A stretch of 64,000 nucleotides of DNA from Pseudomonas hygromyciniae (GTDB lineage: Bacteria; Pseudomonadota; Gammaproteobacteria; Pseudomonadales; Pseudomonadaceae). The translations under genes were made by a program, and so were the position numbers. This document shows positions 54,947-62,956 of this stretch, piece after piece. The stretch's first letter is position 1. Every line of letters begins with the position of its first letter. The notes beneath the pieces are model-generated. The model was not told the origin of the DNA. It made no database searches and was given only the letters and a program-made list of their open reading frames with translations. The stretch is taken from positions 3,470,501-3,534,500 of the forward strand of contig NZ_CP070506.1 in NCBI RefSeq assembly GCF_016925675.1, in the 5' to 3' direction.

Positions 54947-55370
54947 GGCATTGATCTCCCTTGCCCGTGATGGCAATCACTTTCTGTGCTACCTCATGGG
55001 CGTCTTCGAAGCGCTGAACATTGTCCTGCATGCATAGCAGGCCACCATCAACAAGATCCCAGCAGTGCCCGTACATCGAGGTCATGCCCTTCAGGGCTGA
55101 AAGTAGAGCCTCGTTCTCGGCCTTTAGCTGGTCACGCTCTGCAATCAGGTCAGCGCAGTCGCCACGCAGCGAACGGATGGCCCGCATGTGCGCGCCTTCA
55201 CATAGCCGCACGTTCTCGGCGAGCAGCTCCAGCGCGACCTCCACCACGGTCTTATCACCCAGGAACTCATCCAGAGCCTCGGTGTTGCCTTTCCAACCTG
55301 CACAGTCAGCCCGATATGACGTGGCTTCGGCCCAGAGCAATCCCTTCAACTTTTCCTTGTCGATATCCAT
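54939..55370 (-). CDS. hypothetical phage protein with coiled coil
   Basis: 143 aa from ATG 55370. Central heptad region (CADLIAERDQLKAENEALLSALKGM) with Cys on either side, similar in look to lambdoid Ea22-type proteins. Coupled by ATGA to the gene before it. Confidence 0.55.
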   Translation of the reverse strand: MDIDKEKLKGLLWAEATSYRADCAGWKGNTEALDEFLGDKTVVEVALELLAENVRLCEGAHMRAIRSLRGDCADLIAERDQLKAENEALLSALKGMTSMYGHCWDLVDGGLLCMQDNVQRFEDAHEVAQKVIAITGKGDQCHG

Positions 55371-55585
55371 CACTTGCGCTCCCTTGCAGCCAGCATTTCA
55401 TCAGCGAAGTGATAGGCGGCGTTTGAGTACTCACGCATCGTCGTCCAGCTGTGGCGTTTTCCATCACCGTCGGTGTAGCCCCAGCCCTTGGCGATGACCA
55501 TCGCGTTCATGGCGTTTATGGCGATCTCATCGCGCAGACGCACAAGATCTTCGGTGGATGCGAGTTTTGCTTGTGGATTAGCCAT
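55370..55585 (-). CDS. hypothetical phage protein, 71 aa
   Basis: ATG 55585 (MANPQAKLASTEDLVRLRDEIA) overlapping the end of the DnaC-like gene by one base. Small helical protein with WGYTDGDGKRHSW. Function unknown. Confidence 0.55.
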   Translation of the reverse strand: MANPQAKLASTEDLVRLRDEIAINAMNAMVIAKGWGYTDGDGKRHSWTTMREYSNAAYHFADEMLAARERK

Positions 55586-56367
55586 CAGAAGCCCTCCTTG
55601 CCGCGATGAGATTCCCACTCGAACGCCACGCCTATGCAGCCGTTTTCGCGGATACGGTCGACACAGCGCACGCCCAGGGCATCATTCAGTTCACCGGGCG
55701 AAAGGTTGCTGACGATAATCATCGGGCGCCCCTGCTCATACCGGCCGTTGATGATGCTGAAAAGCGTGGCCAGCTCGAACTCGCTTTGCTTGGTAGCCCC
55801 CACTTCGTCCAATACCAGCAAGTCAGCGCCGATCAGCTCACGCATGATGTGGGCCTCGGTTTCGCCAGACTTGTCGCTGAAGGTCGCCTTGATATCGCCG
55901 ATGACCGAGCCGACAGTGCGGTAGATCGCCTTGACCATGTGCTCGTTGATCAGAACGCTCGCTACGGATGTGGCTAGGTGCGTCTTTCCGGTGCCGACCT
56001 TGCCAAGGAGCAGCATGCACCGCCCTTCCCGCTTGTGTTTCGAGAAGTTGTCGGCGTACTCCATGCAGGCGTCCAGAGCTACCTGCTGGGCAGGCAATGA
56101 CACCACGAAGTCGGCGAACGACTTATCAGCGAAACGCTTTGGGATTTTTGCTGCGTCGTGTTGCACCATCCGGAACTGAAAACGCTTGAGCTCAAGCTCT
56201 TCCATGTCGCGCTTGTCGCTGGCACAGATCGGGCAACCAGAAACACCGCCAGCCCTGAGCATCACCGCCGAGTATTCGCCGTGAGTGTCACATCGCGCCG
56301 GCTGACGGCCAATGACGCCGAACTTGCGATCCAGGTGCGGGCCAAGGTCAGAGACGGAACGTGCCAT
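55585..56367 (-). CDS. DnaC-like helicase loader
   Basis: 260 aa. AAA+ ATPase: Walker A GKVGTGKT at residues 122-129, Walker B LLVLDEVG at 183-190, sensor VSNLS. The N-terminal Cys/His cluster (CDTHG, CPIC) may bind zinc. Loads host DnaB at the phage origin together with the replication initiator upstream. Confidence 0.85.
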   Translation of the reverse strand: MARSVSDLGPHLDRKFGVIGRQPARCDTHGEYSAVMLRAGGVSGCPICASDKRDMEELELKRFQFRMVQHDAAKIPKRFADKSFADFVVSLPAQQVALDACMEYADNFSKHKREGRCMLLLGKVGTGKTHLATSVASVLINEHMVKAIYRTVGSVIGDIKATFSDKSGETEAHIMRELIGADLLVLDEVGATKQSEFELATLFSIINGRYEQGRPMIIVSNLSPGELNDALGVRCVDRIRENGCIGVAFEWESHRGKEGF

Positions 56368-57298
56368 TGGCGTTCTCCTTGGTGCCTGCTTTGTAATCGC
56401 GGCTACCGGTCAGGGTATGCCTTGCAATGGCTTGGGGTTTCGGGAATGGGCGGATATTGCTCGCTCTGTTCTTGTCGTCCTTCACCCATTTGACCAGCAG
56501 TGACACCCATTTGGATTGGGTTTGCAGGAGGCCAGTTGTCTCATGGTGCGCGGTGAACGGGGCCACGGCGTCCTTGGTGAACAGGTCAGTCGAGACGCCG
56601 AAGTGAGCGCAGTAGGTCTTCAGCAGATTGGCGTCAGGCATCCAATCCAGGGTCATCTCGACAGGAGCCTTTGGGTCTACAGGCTGCTTAGCGTCTTCCG
56701 GTGGAAGGTCTTCTAGATCATCGAAGCCTTCGAAGCTTGAGCCCGGAATTTCTTCGCCCGCGGTGAGAGAGTGGTGTTGATCTTGATTCGGAGAATCAGA
56801 GAATCCGGTATCAGGAATCAGGATTCCACAATCAGGTATCAGGGCGTTATCGAACGGTGGGTTAACAGGCTCTAACGGTTCTTTAACGTTAAAAACCTGT
56901 TCACCAACGAGAACCTTACGTTGAGAGCCTGCGACTACAACGTTCTTTTTACGTTCGTAAACAGTGAGATAACCGTTAACGTCCGGGAGAGTGCTGTCCT
57001 TTTCCGAACCATGCGGGCTCTGGTGTTTCTGGAAGTTGATGATTTCAATAACCGAGAATCCTGCCACCTGGTAGCGGGAAATGAACCCGGCGGCGGCAAG
57101 GCGTGCCAGGCCTTCCTCCACGTCGTAGTCATCGCACGGGAACAACTCGATCTTGATTCGCTTCACGCGATCCTCGAGGCGCCCTTCCCGATCCGCCAGG
57201 CACCACAGGCCAATGAAAGCCAGCCGGTCAAATGCTGGAAGCTCGACAAGCAGCTCATTGCTGAACAGGCCCGGTTTAATGTTGCGTGCGCGGGCCAT
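56348..57298 (-). CDS. replication initiation protein (DnaT/O-like)
   Basis: 316 aa from ATG 57298. N-terminal winged-helix region (LLVELPAFDRLAFIGLWCLADREGRLEDRVKRI) and, at the C-terminus, a DnaT-like block (DWMPDANLLKTYCAHFGVS...KWVSLLVKWVKDDK), joined by a Pro/Asp-rich linker. Likely binds the phage origin, which often lies inside such genes, and recruits the loader encoded next. Confidence 0.8.
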   Translation of the reverse strand: MARARNIKPGLFSNELLVELPAFDRLAFIGLWCLADREGRLEDRVKRIKIELFPCDDYDVEEGLARLAAAGFISRYQVAGFSVIEIINFQKHQSPHGSEKDSTLPDVNGYLTVYERKKNVVVAGSQRKVLVGEQVFNVKEPLEPVNPPFDNALIPDCGILIPDTGFSDSPNQDQHHSLTAGEEIPGSSFEGFDDLEDLPPEDAKQPVDPKAPVEMTLDWMPDANLLKTYCAHFGVSTDLFTKDAVAPFTAHHETTGLLQTQSKWVSLLVKWVKDDKNRASNIRPFPKPQAIARHTLTGSRDYKAGTKENANGTFRL

Positions 57299-58053
57299 TA
57301 TTGATTCACCTCGGCGGCGTAAGCAGCAATCAGTGCCTGAGCAGTGCATGCGATTTGCTCGAGTGCTTCGCCAGGATTCGTTGATGCGCTATAGAAAAGG
57401 CCTGCAATCTGACCTTCATCGAGCGTGTTTATGGCGAGGGAGGCATAGTTGAAGAAGTTGGTCATGCCTGAAGCGCTGGTCTCGAAGAGCCAGCCGCCGT
57501 ACAAATCATCGCGGTAAAGACGATCCAGTATTCGGGCGTGCGTCACCGAGGAAACCCACCGGGCCAGATCATCCGCATCTTTAGTGGCTGATGGCGGATT
57601 TGGCCCTGGGCGAGCAAACACCGTATGCAGCATGGTTTCCACGCGCCGCGATTGAGCCTCCCGCGCTGCGGTAAGGTAATCCGCTGTGTCGCCCATGAAG
57701 TGAGTGCCGAACAGCTCGGATACACCTTCAAAATCGACACCAGTGAACCATTCGCGCCCGTGAACGCTGGTTCCACGCTCAGAGCAGTACGCGATGAGTG
57801 CATTCTCGGCTGCACCAGAATCGGCCAGCACCCCGGAAATTACTGACCGGTCATACGTTGCACATCGCATTGACGAGGTGCCGATGTGAGAATTGATTCG
57901 TGACTGCGCGTCCCGGCCCCGGCCAACCTTAAGCCAGCCATCAGAGAACAAGACCGCGTAAACCTTTCCTTCGCGAAATCGCGCCACGTTTTCAGATTGC
58001 GGAAAACGTGGCGCGAGATTTGTAGGGGTATTGATATGTGACTGGGTTTGCAT
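57298..58053 (-). CDS. GIY-YIG/MUG113-like phage protein
   Basis: 251 aa from ATG 58053. Residues about 30-90 contain KVYAVLFSDGWLKVGRGRDAQSRINSH, like the T5orf172/MUG113 branch of GIY-YIG domains. The remainder is unrecognised. The segment R-F-P-Q-S-E-N-V-A-R is encoded by a near-perfect 14-base-arm dyad (57980-58015), so the dyad has entered or shaped the coding region. Overlaps the replication gene by one base. Confidence 0.6.
   Translation of the reverse strand: MQTQSHINTPTNLAPRFPQSENVARFREGKVYAVLFSDGWLKVGRGRDAQSRINSHIGTSSMRCATYDRSVISGVLADSGAAENALIAYCSERGTSVHGREWFTGVDFEGVSELFGTHFMGDTADYLTAAREAQSRRVETMLHTVFARPGPNPPSATKDADDLARWVSSVTHARILDRLYRDDLYGGWLFETSASGMTNFFNYASLAINTLDEGQIAGLFYSASTNPGEALEQIACTAQALIAAYAAEVNQ
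57980..58015. repeat. GCGCCACG dyad element, copy 4
   Basis: CGCGCCACGTTTTC and GAAAACGTGGCGCG: perfect 14-base arms around 8 bases; the best of the four copies, inside a coding region. Confidence 0.65.
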
Positions 58054-58082
58054 ATAATCGGCCTCACAAAGTGTTATCGAAT

Positions 58083-58108
58083 TAGCCACCCTCGTCCGGT
58101 GGCTTTTT
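58083..58108 (+). terminator. hairpin with T-run
   Basis: AGCCACC/GGTGGCT then five T on the plus strand, in the gap upstream of the MUG113-like gene. It would stop plus-strand transcription, for example antisense reads from the immunity region. Confidence 0.4.
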
Positions 58109-58198
58109 GGTGCCTGGAGTTTTCGGGGGCTTCTTTTACTAGTGCAGGCACCGAGCCCCCAAATCGCGGCATAAAAACCCGCGCACACCAAAAAAATT

Positions 58199-58816
58199 TC
58201 AAGCGATGGATTTCAGACTTGGCCGTGCGTCCTTGATCAACTGCTCAGCCTTTCGCCCCAACTCCCCCGCTTTCGCCTCAACCTGGCGGCACTGTTCAAC
58301 GAACGCCGGTAAGTGCGGCAGGTCCTGCTCGCACATCACCTGGTCGTCAAACACCTCGCTGCCGGTGTCGATCACGTCCCCCAAGGCGCGGATCAGTGCG
58401 CCGAAGCTCTTGTTCGCGCATTGGTCGCTGGTCATCTGGCGGGCGCCAGTCAAGCCGTGGCGGCTCGCCAGCTCGTTCAAGCAGTGGTCGCGGAATTCAG
58501 GCTCAAGAGCGTTCACCCACGATTCTTCTAGCCAGGACGGCATTTCCTGATCGCCGGACAGCCAGCGCTGAACACGCTTGAGCCAGCGCCCGGTCGCCCT
58601 CACAAAGTCGGACACGTCGTTCTGCAAGGTAAGCGCGGCGAAGTCCGGCACCTCTTTGGCGATAGCTTTCTGCGGGCACGACAGATGCAGCTCGCGGCTC
58701 AACGCCTGGGCGAAGTCGTCCTGGCTCAGGCTGGTGCGCGCAATCTGGTTTGCAGCGTGGGCGACCAGCACCTGATCACGGGTTTGTACGGTGTGTCTGG
58801 AACTGGACGTTTGCAT
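58199..58816 (-). CDS. phage early protein, possible CII-like regulator
   Basis: 205 aa, helical, Cys-poor N-terminus (HAANQIARTSLSQDDFAQALSREL), in the slot between Cro and the replication genes where lambda has cII. No clear HTH; function unknown. Confidence 0.5.
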   Translation of the reverse strand: MQTSSSRHTVQTRDQVLVAHAANQIARTSLSQDDFAQALSRELHLSCPQKAIAKEVPDFAALTLQNDVSDFVRATGRWLKRVQRWLSGDQEMPSWLEESWVNALEPEFRDHCLNELASRHGLTGARQMTSDQCANKSFGALIRALGDVIDTGSEVFDDQVMCEQDLPHLPAFVEQCRQVEAKAGELGRKAEQLIKDARPSLKSIA

Positions 58817-58866
58817 GGGGACTGTTCTCTTCTAATCTGGCTTTAATGGAACGGCGGACAGGGATG

Positions 58867-59103
58867 TCAGGCGGCGCCGCGTAGCACTTTGTGCGCCAGG
58901 TCGAGAAGATCCGGTCGCAAACCTGCGATGGTGATCTCTCCACCTGATGCGTCCTGAAGGCGCTCTGCCAGGTCAGCCGAGGCTTTTCGGTGACCGCCTG
59001 CCAGCTGCCACAGGTGCCCTACAGTTGTCTTGGCAGCGGCAGCCACTGACTGGCGCCGTTCGTTTGAAGCGCTGGCGAGCCAGTCACGCAGGTGGTCATT
59101 CAT
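58867..59103 (-). CDS. Cro-like repressor (YdaS-type)
   Basis: 78 aa. HTH region SVAAAAKTTVGHLWQLAGGHRKASADLAERL and the ending ITIAGLRPDLLDL, common in YdaS/Cro-like proteins. Divergent from the CI-like gene with three operator-like sites between. Would favour lytic growth. Confidence 0.75.
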   Translation of the reverse strand: MNDHLRDWLASASNERRQSVAAAAKTTVGHLWQLAGGHRKASADLAERLQDASGGEITIAGLRPDLLDLAHKVLRGAA

Positions 59104-59131
59104 GGGATCTCTCCTTAAACATGGGAGAAAT

Positions 59132-59195
59132 TTAGCTTACGGCTAATGTCGTAGCAAGGAATATTTAGCTTTGAGCACATTTAGCATTGAGCTAA
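59132..59195. promoter_or_regulatory. OR-like operator cluster
   Basis: Three sites in the gap between cro- and cI-like genes: TTAGCTTACGGCTAA (59132-59146), TTAGCTTTGAGCACA (59165-59179) and TTAGCATTGAGCTAA (59181-59195). The matching cluster at 62818-62956 supports binding by the same repressor. Confidence 0.75.
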
Positions 59196-59215
59196 ACGCT
59201 GGCATTCTTGCCCGC

Positions 59216-60034
59216 ATGGATATTTATGCGATTCGTAAACAGCAACTGATCAGCCTTATAGGCAGCCAGCGAAAAGGCGCGTGCGCCGAGCGCTGGGGAA
59301 TGGCGCCTGCGCACCTGAGTCAGATTTTGTCGGACAAGACGGCGAAGAATTTGGGGGACGACGTAGCGCGGAGAATCGAGTCGATCGAGGGGCTACCTAG
59401 AGGTTGGTTTGACTCCGTATCACCAGACGAAGAACCGACCACAGGCGCTCACTTAGGCGAGGTATCCGTACAGACAGCGGCTGACCAGATAAAGCAGATG
59501 CTTTCGAAGGTCAAAGGGTTATCGAGCACCGCTCGTGACAGGATCATTGCGGCCGCTGACGAGTCGAGTAACGTCATAACCGTTGACTTCTCTCGCCCAG
59601 GCCAGGTCGGCGATGAAGTGTGGATCGCTCACTATGATGTACGCGCAGCGATGGGCGGAGGCCAGATCCCGCACGAATACCCGGAAATGCTCCAGGACAT
59701 ACGGGTCAGCCCCAAGCACCTGCGTGACCTGGGCGTCACCTTCAAAGAGCACTTCCACCTCAAGATGATCACCGGATGGGGTCAGTCGATGGCCCCGACG
59801 ATCAAGGATCGCGACCCCCTGCTCGTGGACATCACGATCCGGGAGTTTACAGGCGACGGTATCTACCTCTTCTCCCACGACGAAATGCTGTACGTGAAGC
59901 GCCTGCAGAAGAAAGGGAAGGACCGCTTCAAGATGATCTCGGACAACAAGCACCATGATCCCGAGGACATCCGGGTGGACGACACCCACATCCTGGCCCG
60001 GGTGCTTTATGTATGGAACGGACAGCCGGTATAA
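59216..60034 (+). CDS. CI-like phage repressor (HTH + S24)
   Basis: 272 aa from ATG 59216. N-terminal HTH (RKGACAERWGMAPAHLSQIL) and a C-terminal S24/LexA-type domain with Ser191 (GWGQSMAPTI) and Lys228 (MLYVKRL) as the self-cleavage dyad; the likely cleavage region is around AAMGGGQ (144-150). Should keep the lysogen silent and be inactivated by RecA during DNA damage. No strong ribosome site; repressors of this kind are often leaderless or weakly translated. Confidence 0.85.
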   Translation: MDIYAIRKQQLISLIGSQRKGACAERWGMAPAHLSQILSDKTAKNLGDDVARRIESIEGLPRGWFDSVSPDEEPTTGAHLGEVSVQTAADQIKQMLSKVKGLSSTARDRIIAAADESSNVITVDFSRPGQVGDEVWIAHYDVRAAMGGGQIPHEYPEMLQDIRVSPKHLRDLGVTFKEHFHLKMITGWGQSMAPTIKDRDPLLVDITIREFTGDGIYLFSHDEMLYVKRLQKKGKDRFKMISDNKHHDPEDIRVDDTHILARVLYVWNGQPV

Positions 60035-60038
60035 CGCC

Positions 60039-60269
60039 ATGGCTCTGACCAAACCCAACCAGCAGCTGCGCCGCGAACTGAAAGAGGCTGCAGCCCTACT
60101 CAAGTGGTCTGGCGTTGATTTGTGTGTCTTTGCCAAATGCCTTCTGGCGGCAGGGGACGAGCAAAGCGCTAACGATATGATGAAGATCGCGCTGAGTTTT
60201 CAGGAAACTGAGGACAAGCTGGCGGGGTATGCGGAAGAGGTAAAGATTGGCGGAATAGAGCGCGGATGA
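60039..60269 (+). CDS. hypothetical phage protein, 76 aa
   Basis: ATG 60039, five bases after the repressor stop. Helical (QQLRRELKEAAALLKWSGVDLC, AGDEQSANDMMKIAL). Co-transcribed with the repressor, so expressed in the lysogen. Function unknown. Confidence 0.55.
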   Translation: MALTKPNQQLRRELKEAAALLKWSGVDLCVFAKCLLAAGDEQSANDMMKIALSFQETEDKLAGYAEEVKIGGIERG

Positions 60270-60387
60270 CGTGATGACTAAATCAGAGAGTCTGAGGCGA
60301 GATGTGGACTCAAAATATTTGTGCTTTTTCCTGATCAAGTCAATCTAGGAACGAACAAAAAGTAATACATGGAAGGTATAATTTTAA

Positions 60388-61539
60388 ATGAAAAAAAACC
60401 TTGATATAAACTCAGCTCACAGGCTGCGCGCAGCTAATAAGCGAAATCGCCGAGCACTGAGAGTTAAAGGCCCAGGGGTTTTAGGATATGTCAGCCTTAG
60501 ATACTTAAAGCCAAAGTTCAAAGACCTAAAATTTACTTACAACTCATTCAATCCGACAGTATATTCACCACCTGAGCTTGATATGTATGCGCGCTCCAAT
60601 CTCGAGCTGTTTTCAAACTTTCTTGAAAACCTTAGACTTAGTTCAAAATACAATAACCATGTGATTATTTCATTTAAAGGAACCAACAAAATAACCGCAT
60701 GCGCAGGGCTTCGTCTATTAGCCGAAGTTTCTCACCTATTAAAAATTCACCCAACACTTTCCTTTGGTTGCTCATTTGCGAAGAAGCGGCGTAACCGAAA
60801 TAAAAAAAATGATAACCAGATAGAAAAAGCATTGCAGGAAATAGGCTTTTTTGATGCCATTCGACAGCCTAATTTTTTGCCCTCACGCAGCGAGGGGGTT
60901 GCGGTATGGCAACAACTTTCCGGAAATCTTGCTGATGGAAGTTTAGCTGCAAGTCTGCTCAACAATCTACCTAGTTCAATATCAAAAATATCTAAATCCC
61001 ACTTATATAAGGGGGCGATTGAAGCGATGGCCAATAGCGTAGATCACGCCTACCCTCCAGAAGAGATTGAAAGCTCTAATACCGAGAACAGGTGGTGGAT
61101 GCTAGTAGGAAAAAAACAAAACAGCATAACCCAGATCATTTGCGACCTAGGTGTTGGTATACCAGTAACTTTGCCGAAAAAACACGAAGAAAGTACACTC
61201 ACTACTATTTTTAGGGCAATAGGAATACTAGGTAGTGGCGATGCTGAATTGATACATGCTTCAACATTTATAAAAAGGTCTAGAACAAATCTCCCATATA
61301 GAGGCAAAGGAGGCGCGGACATAAGATCGATCACAGAGCACTTTCCTTCTGCGCTGCTGTCTATCCGGAGCAACAGGGGGTGCTACGTGGTAGCTGGACT
61401 CGACCACCCAGGCATTGTCTCGGGCGGGTATAAGGAGATCCCGGATGCACAGGGTCGCGAGTGGTCTGCGAGCTACAATGGATCTATTCATGGTACTATG
61501 ATTGAGTGGACTGTGTCCTTGAAGGATTTAGAAGCATGA
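60388..61539 (+). CDS. GHKL ATPase-like protein, first gene of cassette
   Basis: 383 aa, AT-rich. GHKL nucleotide-binding motifs are clear: N-box E212-A-M-A-N216-S-V-D-H-A, G1 box D253-L-G-V-G-I, G2 box G306-K-G-G-A-D. Residues about 70-165 (HVIISFKGTNKITACAGLRLLAEV) look like a STAS-type strand-helix fold. This recalls SpoIIAB-type anti-sigma kinases or other GHKL switches rather than a membrane sensor kinase; there is no His phosphoacceptor domain or TM. The next gene starts inside its stop (ATGA) and encodes a STAS-like protein, the natural partner of such a kinase. Confidence 0.8.
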   Translation: MKKNLDINSAHRLRAANKRNRRALRVKGPGVLGYVSLRYLKPKFKDLKFTYNSFNPTVYSPPELDMYARSNLELFSNFLENLRLSSKYNNHVIISFKGTNKITACAGLRLLAEVSHLLKIHPTLSFGCSFAKKRRNRNKKNDNQIEKALQEIGFFDAIRQPNFLPSRSEGVAVWQQLSGNLADGSLAASLLNNLPSSISKISKSHLYKGAIEAMANSVDHAYPPEEIESSNTENRWWMLVGKKQNSITQIICDLGVGIPVTLPKKHEESTLTTIFRAIGILGSGDAELIHASTFIKRSRTNLPYRGKGGADIRSITEHFPSALLSIRSNRGCYVVAGLDHPGIVSGGYKEIPDAQGREWSASYNGSIHGTMIEWTVSLKDLEA

Positions 61540-61880
61540 AAAGTATATTTGTTACATCGTTCTCAGAATTTCCGGGGCCTAGATATATTGATTTAGGTCC
61601 TTTTTCTGGAGAGTTATTCAGGAAAAAAGTTTTGCTACCTGAAATCGAAGCCAACAAAGGCGAAATCACTGTTGTGCTTGATGGGGCATTCGGATATGGG
61701 TCTTCGTTCTTGGATGAGGCTTTTGGTGGTTTAATTCGTGATGGAGTACCAAAAGAGATAGTTTTAAAAATATGTGACAACTTAATCTCTAATGATGACC
61801 CTTCCTTAAAGCTAGAGGTAACTCAATGGGTTAACGAGGCCATAGCCCATGGAGAAGCTTTTAATGGCAACAGAATCTAA
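61536..61880 (+). CDS. STAS-like DUF4325 protein, second gene of cassette
   Basis: 114 aa; ATGA overlap with the GHKL gene. Diagnostic block TVVLDGAFGYGSSFLDEAFGGLI (about residues 45-67): a strand, then a Ser pair at 56-57 and FLDEAFGGL, the signature of DUF4325. In anti-anti-sigma STAS proteins a Ser at this place is phosphorylated by the partner GHKL kinase; that activity is inferred here. Confidence 0.8.
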   Translation: MKSIFVTSFSEFPGPRYIDLGPFSGELFRKKVLLPEIEANKGEITVVLDGAFGYGSSFLDEAFGGLIRDGVPKEIVLKICDNLISNDDPSLKLEVTQWVNEAIAHGEAFNGNRI

Positions 61881-62355
61881 TACTGGACTAGATATAGGTT
61901 CAATTGTAGGTTGGACGTTCGCCATCGTCGGACTTGTCGCAACACTAGTTGGCTGGTATGTGCGAGGCCAACAACAAAGATGGCTAGCAAAGAAAAAAGA
62001 CGTCCATGACGCCATTGATCGCGCAATCAAATCCCTAGTAGACTTTGAGGATTGTGCGCTCAGTTTCTGGATCGATAAGGATACAAAGCACTCTCAGCAT
62101 CATGTCCTTGCATTGCATAGACGATTGGTTGTAGCCTTCAAGCAAGTGTCTGAGTTAAGCGAAAAAGACCTGCCTGTCCAATATATTTCTGACTTAAGAA
62201 AGCACTCCACTCTAGACTTTGAACAAGCTAAACGGCCGATCAGCCCCACTTCGCCGAGAGTTTCGAACATAGCATTAGCTTCGGGGCGATTGCTAAATTC
62301 GAGTTATCTATTGAAGTCATGGAAAAAAATTTCAGAGGCGAGTAAGCCAAGATAA
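61864..62355 (+). CDS. single-pass membrane protein, third gene of cassette
   Basis: 163 aa from ATG 61864, which has GGAGAAG 9 bases upstream; it overlaps the DUF4325 gene by 17 bases. One N-terminal TM helix (GSIVGWTFAIVGLVATLVGWYV), then a basic cytoplasmic helical domain (RWLAKKKDVHDAIDRAIKSLVDFEDCALSFW). Translational overlap ties it to the two genes before. A membrane effector controlled by the GHKL/STAS pair is a reasonable but untested reading. Confidence 0.7.
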   Translation: MATESNTGLDIGSIVGWTFAIVGLVATLVGWYVRGQQQRWLAKKKDVHDAIDRAIKSLVDFEDCALSFWIDKDTKHSQHHVLALHRRLVVAFKQVSELSEKDLPVQYISDLRKHSTLDFEQAKRPISPTSPRVSNIALASGRLLNSSYLLKSWKKISEASKPR

Positions 62356-62421
62356 AACAATTATTGAGCGCCCGACCATGCGCCGGGCTTGTTGTATCTG
62401 CCCTTCCTGATCTGAGTCCGT

Positions 62422-62446
62422 AGCCCGCCATTGAGCGGGCTTTTTC
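62422..62446 (+). terminator. Rho-independent terminator of cassette
   Basis: AGCCCGC/GCGGGCT followed by five T, 66 bases after the third cassette gene. Confidence 0.8.
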
Positions 62447-62453
62447 ATGTCTG

Positions 62454-62765
62454 TCAGAAAGGCGACGCCTCTTCTTCCTGCTCAAACTCAACCTCTCCCC
62501 CGCCCTCCACCTCGACTTCTTGCTGTTCCCATCTCACCGTCACGCTACCGTCGTCATTGAGCGTCAACTCAAGCTCGTCCGTATCGGCGATCACGCCCAG
62601 CACCTCTTCCCATTCCCGTTCCCCGTCCGTGTCCAGGCGATGGATCGTCACCCAGCGCTGAGCCTGTGCCACCGGGTGGTTAATCATGGATGAGACGCGC
62701 AGCGCCAAGCGCTCCATGCCGCTCATTTCCTGTCGTGCTACCGGTGCCACATTCTTCTTCGCCAT
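62454..62765 (-). CDS. DUF1654 family protein, SOS-controlled
   Basis: 103 aa from ATG 62765. MERLALRVSSMINHP.AQ.QRWVTIHRLDTDGEREWEEVL and a Glu-rich end are typical of DUF1654, a small family of Pseudomonas and its phages. A LexA box lies 24 bases upstream. Confidence 0.8.
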   Translation of the reverse strand: MAKKNVAPVARQEMSGMERLALRVSSMINHPVAQAQRWVTIHRLDTDGEREWEEVLGVIADTDELELTLNDDGSVTVRWEQQEVEVEGGGEVEFEQEEEASPF

Positions 62766-62788
62766 GAAATTCCCTCCCAACTAAATGC

Positions 62789-62804
62789 TGTATATCCATA
62801 CAGC
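62789..62804. promoter_or_regulatory. LexA box (SOS operator)
   Basis: CTGTATATCCATACAG, perfect CTGT-N8-ACAG, 24 bases upstream of the DUF1654 start codon and next to the OL-like cluster. Confidence 0.75.
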
Positions 62805-62817
62805 TAATTGAAAAATC

Positions 62818-62956
62818 ATAGCTCACTGCTAATGGGCGCGTAAAGCGTTTGTGGACCTCAGCCATCGGCTCGGAGAAGCCTGGCGGATCGCGATAATTTC
62901 GCCCACCGCTAAATATTTAGCTTGGAGCTATTGACGATATTTTAGCTTGGGGCTAA
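62818..62956. promoter_or_regulatory. OL-like operator cluster
   Basis: Three sites like those at 59.1 kb: ATAGCTCACTGCTAA (62818-62832), TTAGCTTGGAGCTAT (62917-62931) and TTAGCTTGGGGCTAA (62942-62956). A perfect palindrome GCTAAATATTTAGC (62908-62921) overlaps the second site. Probably controls leftward early transcription. Confidence 0.75.
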
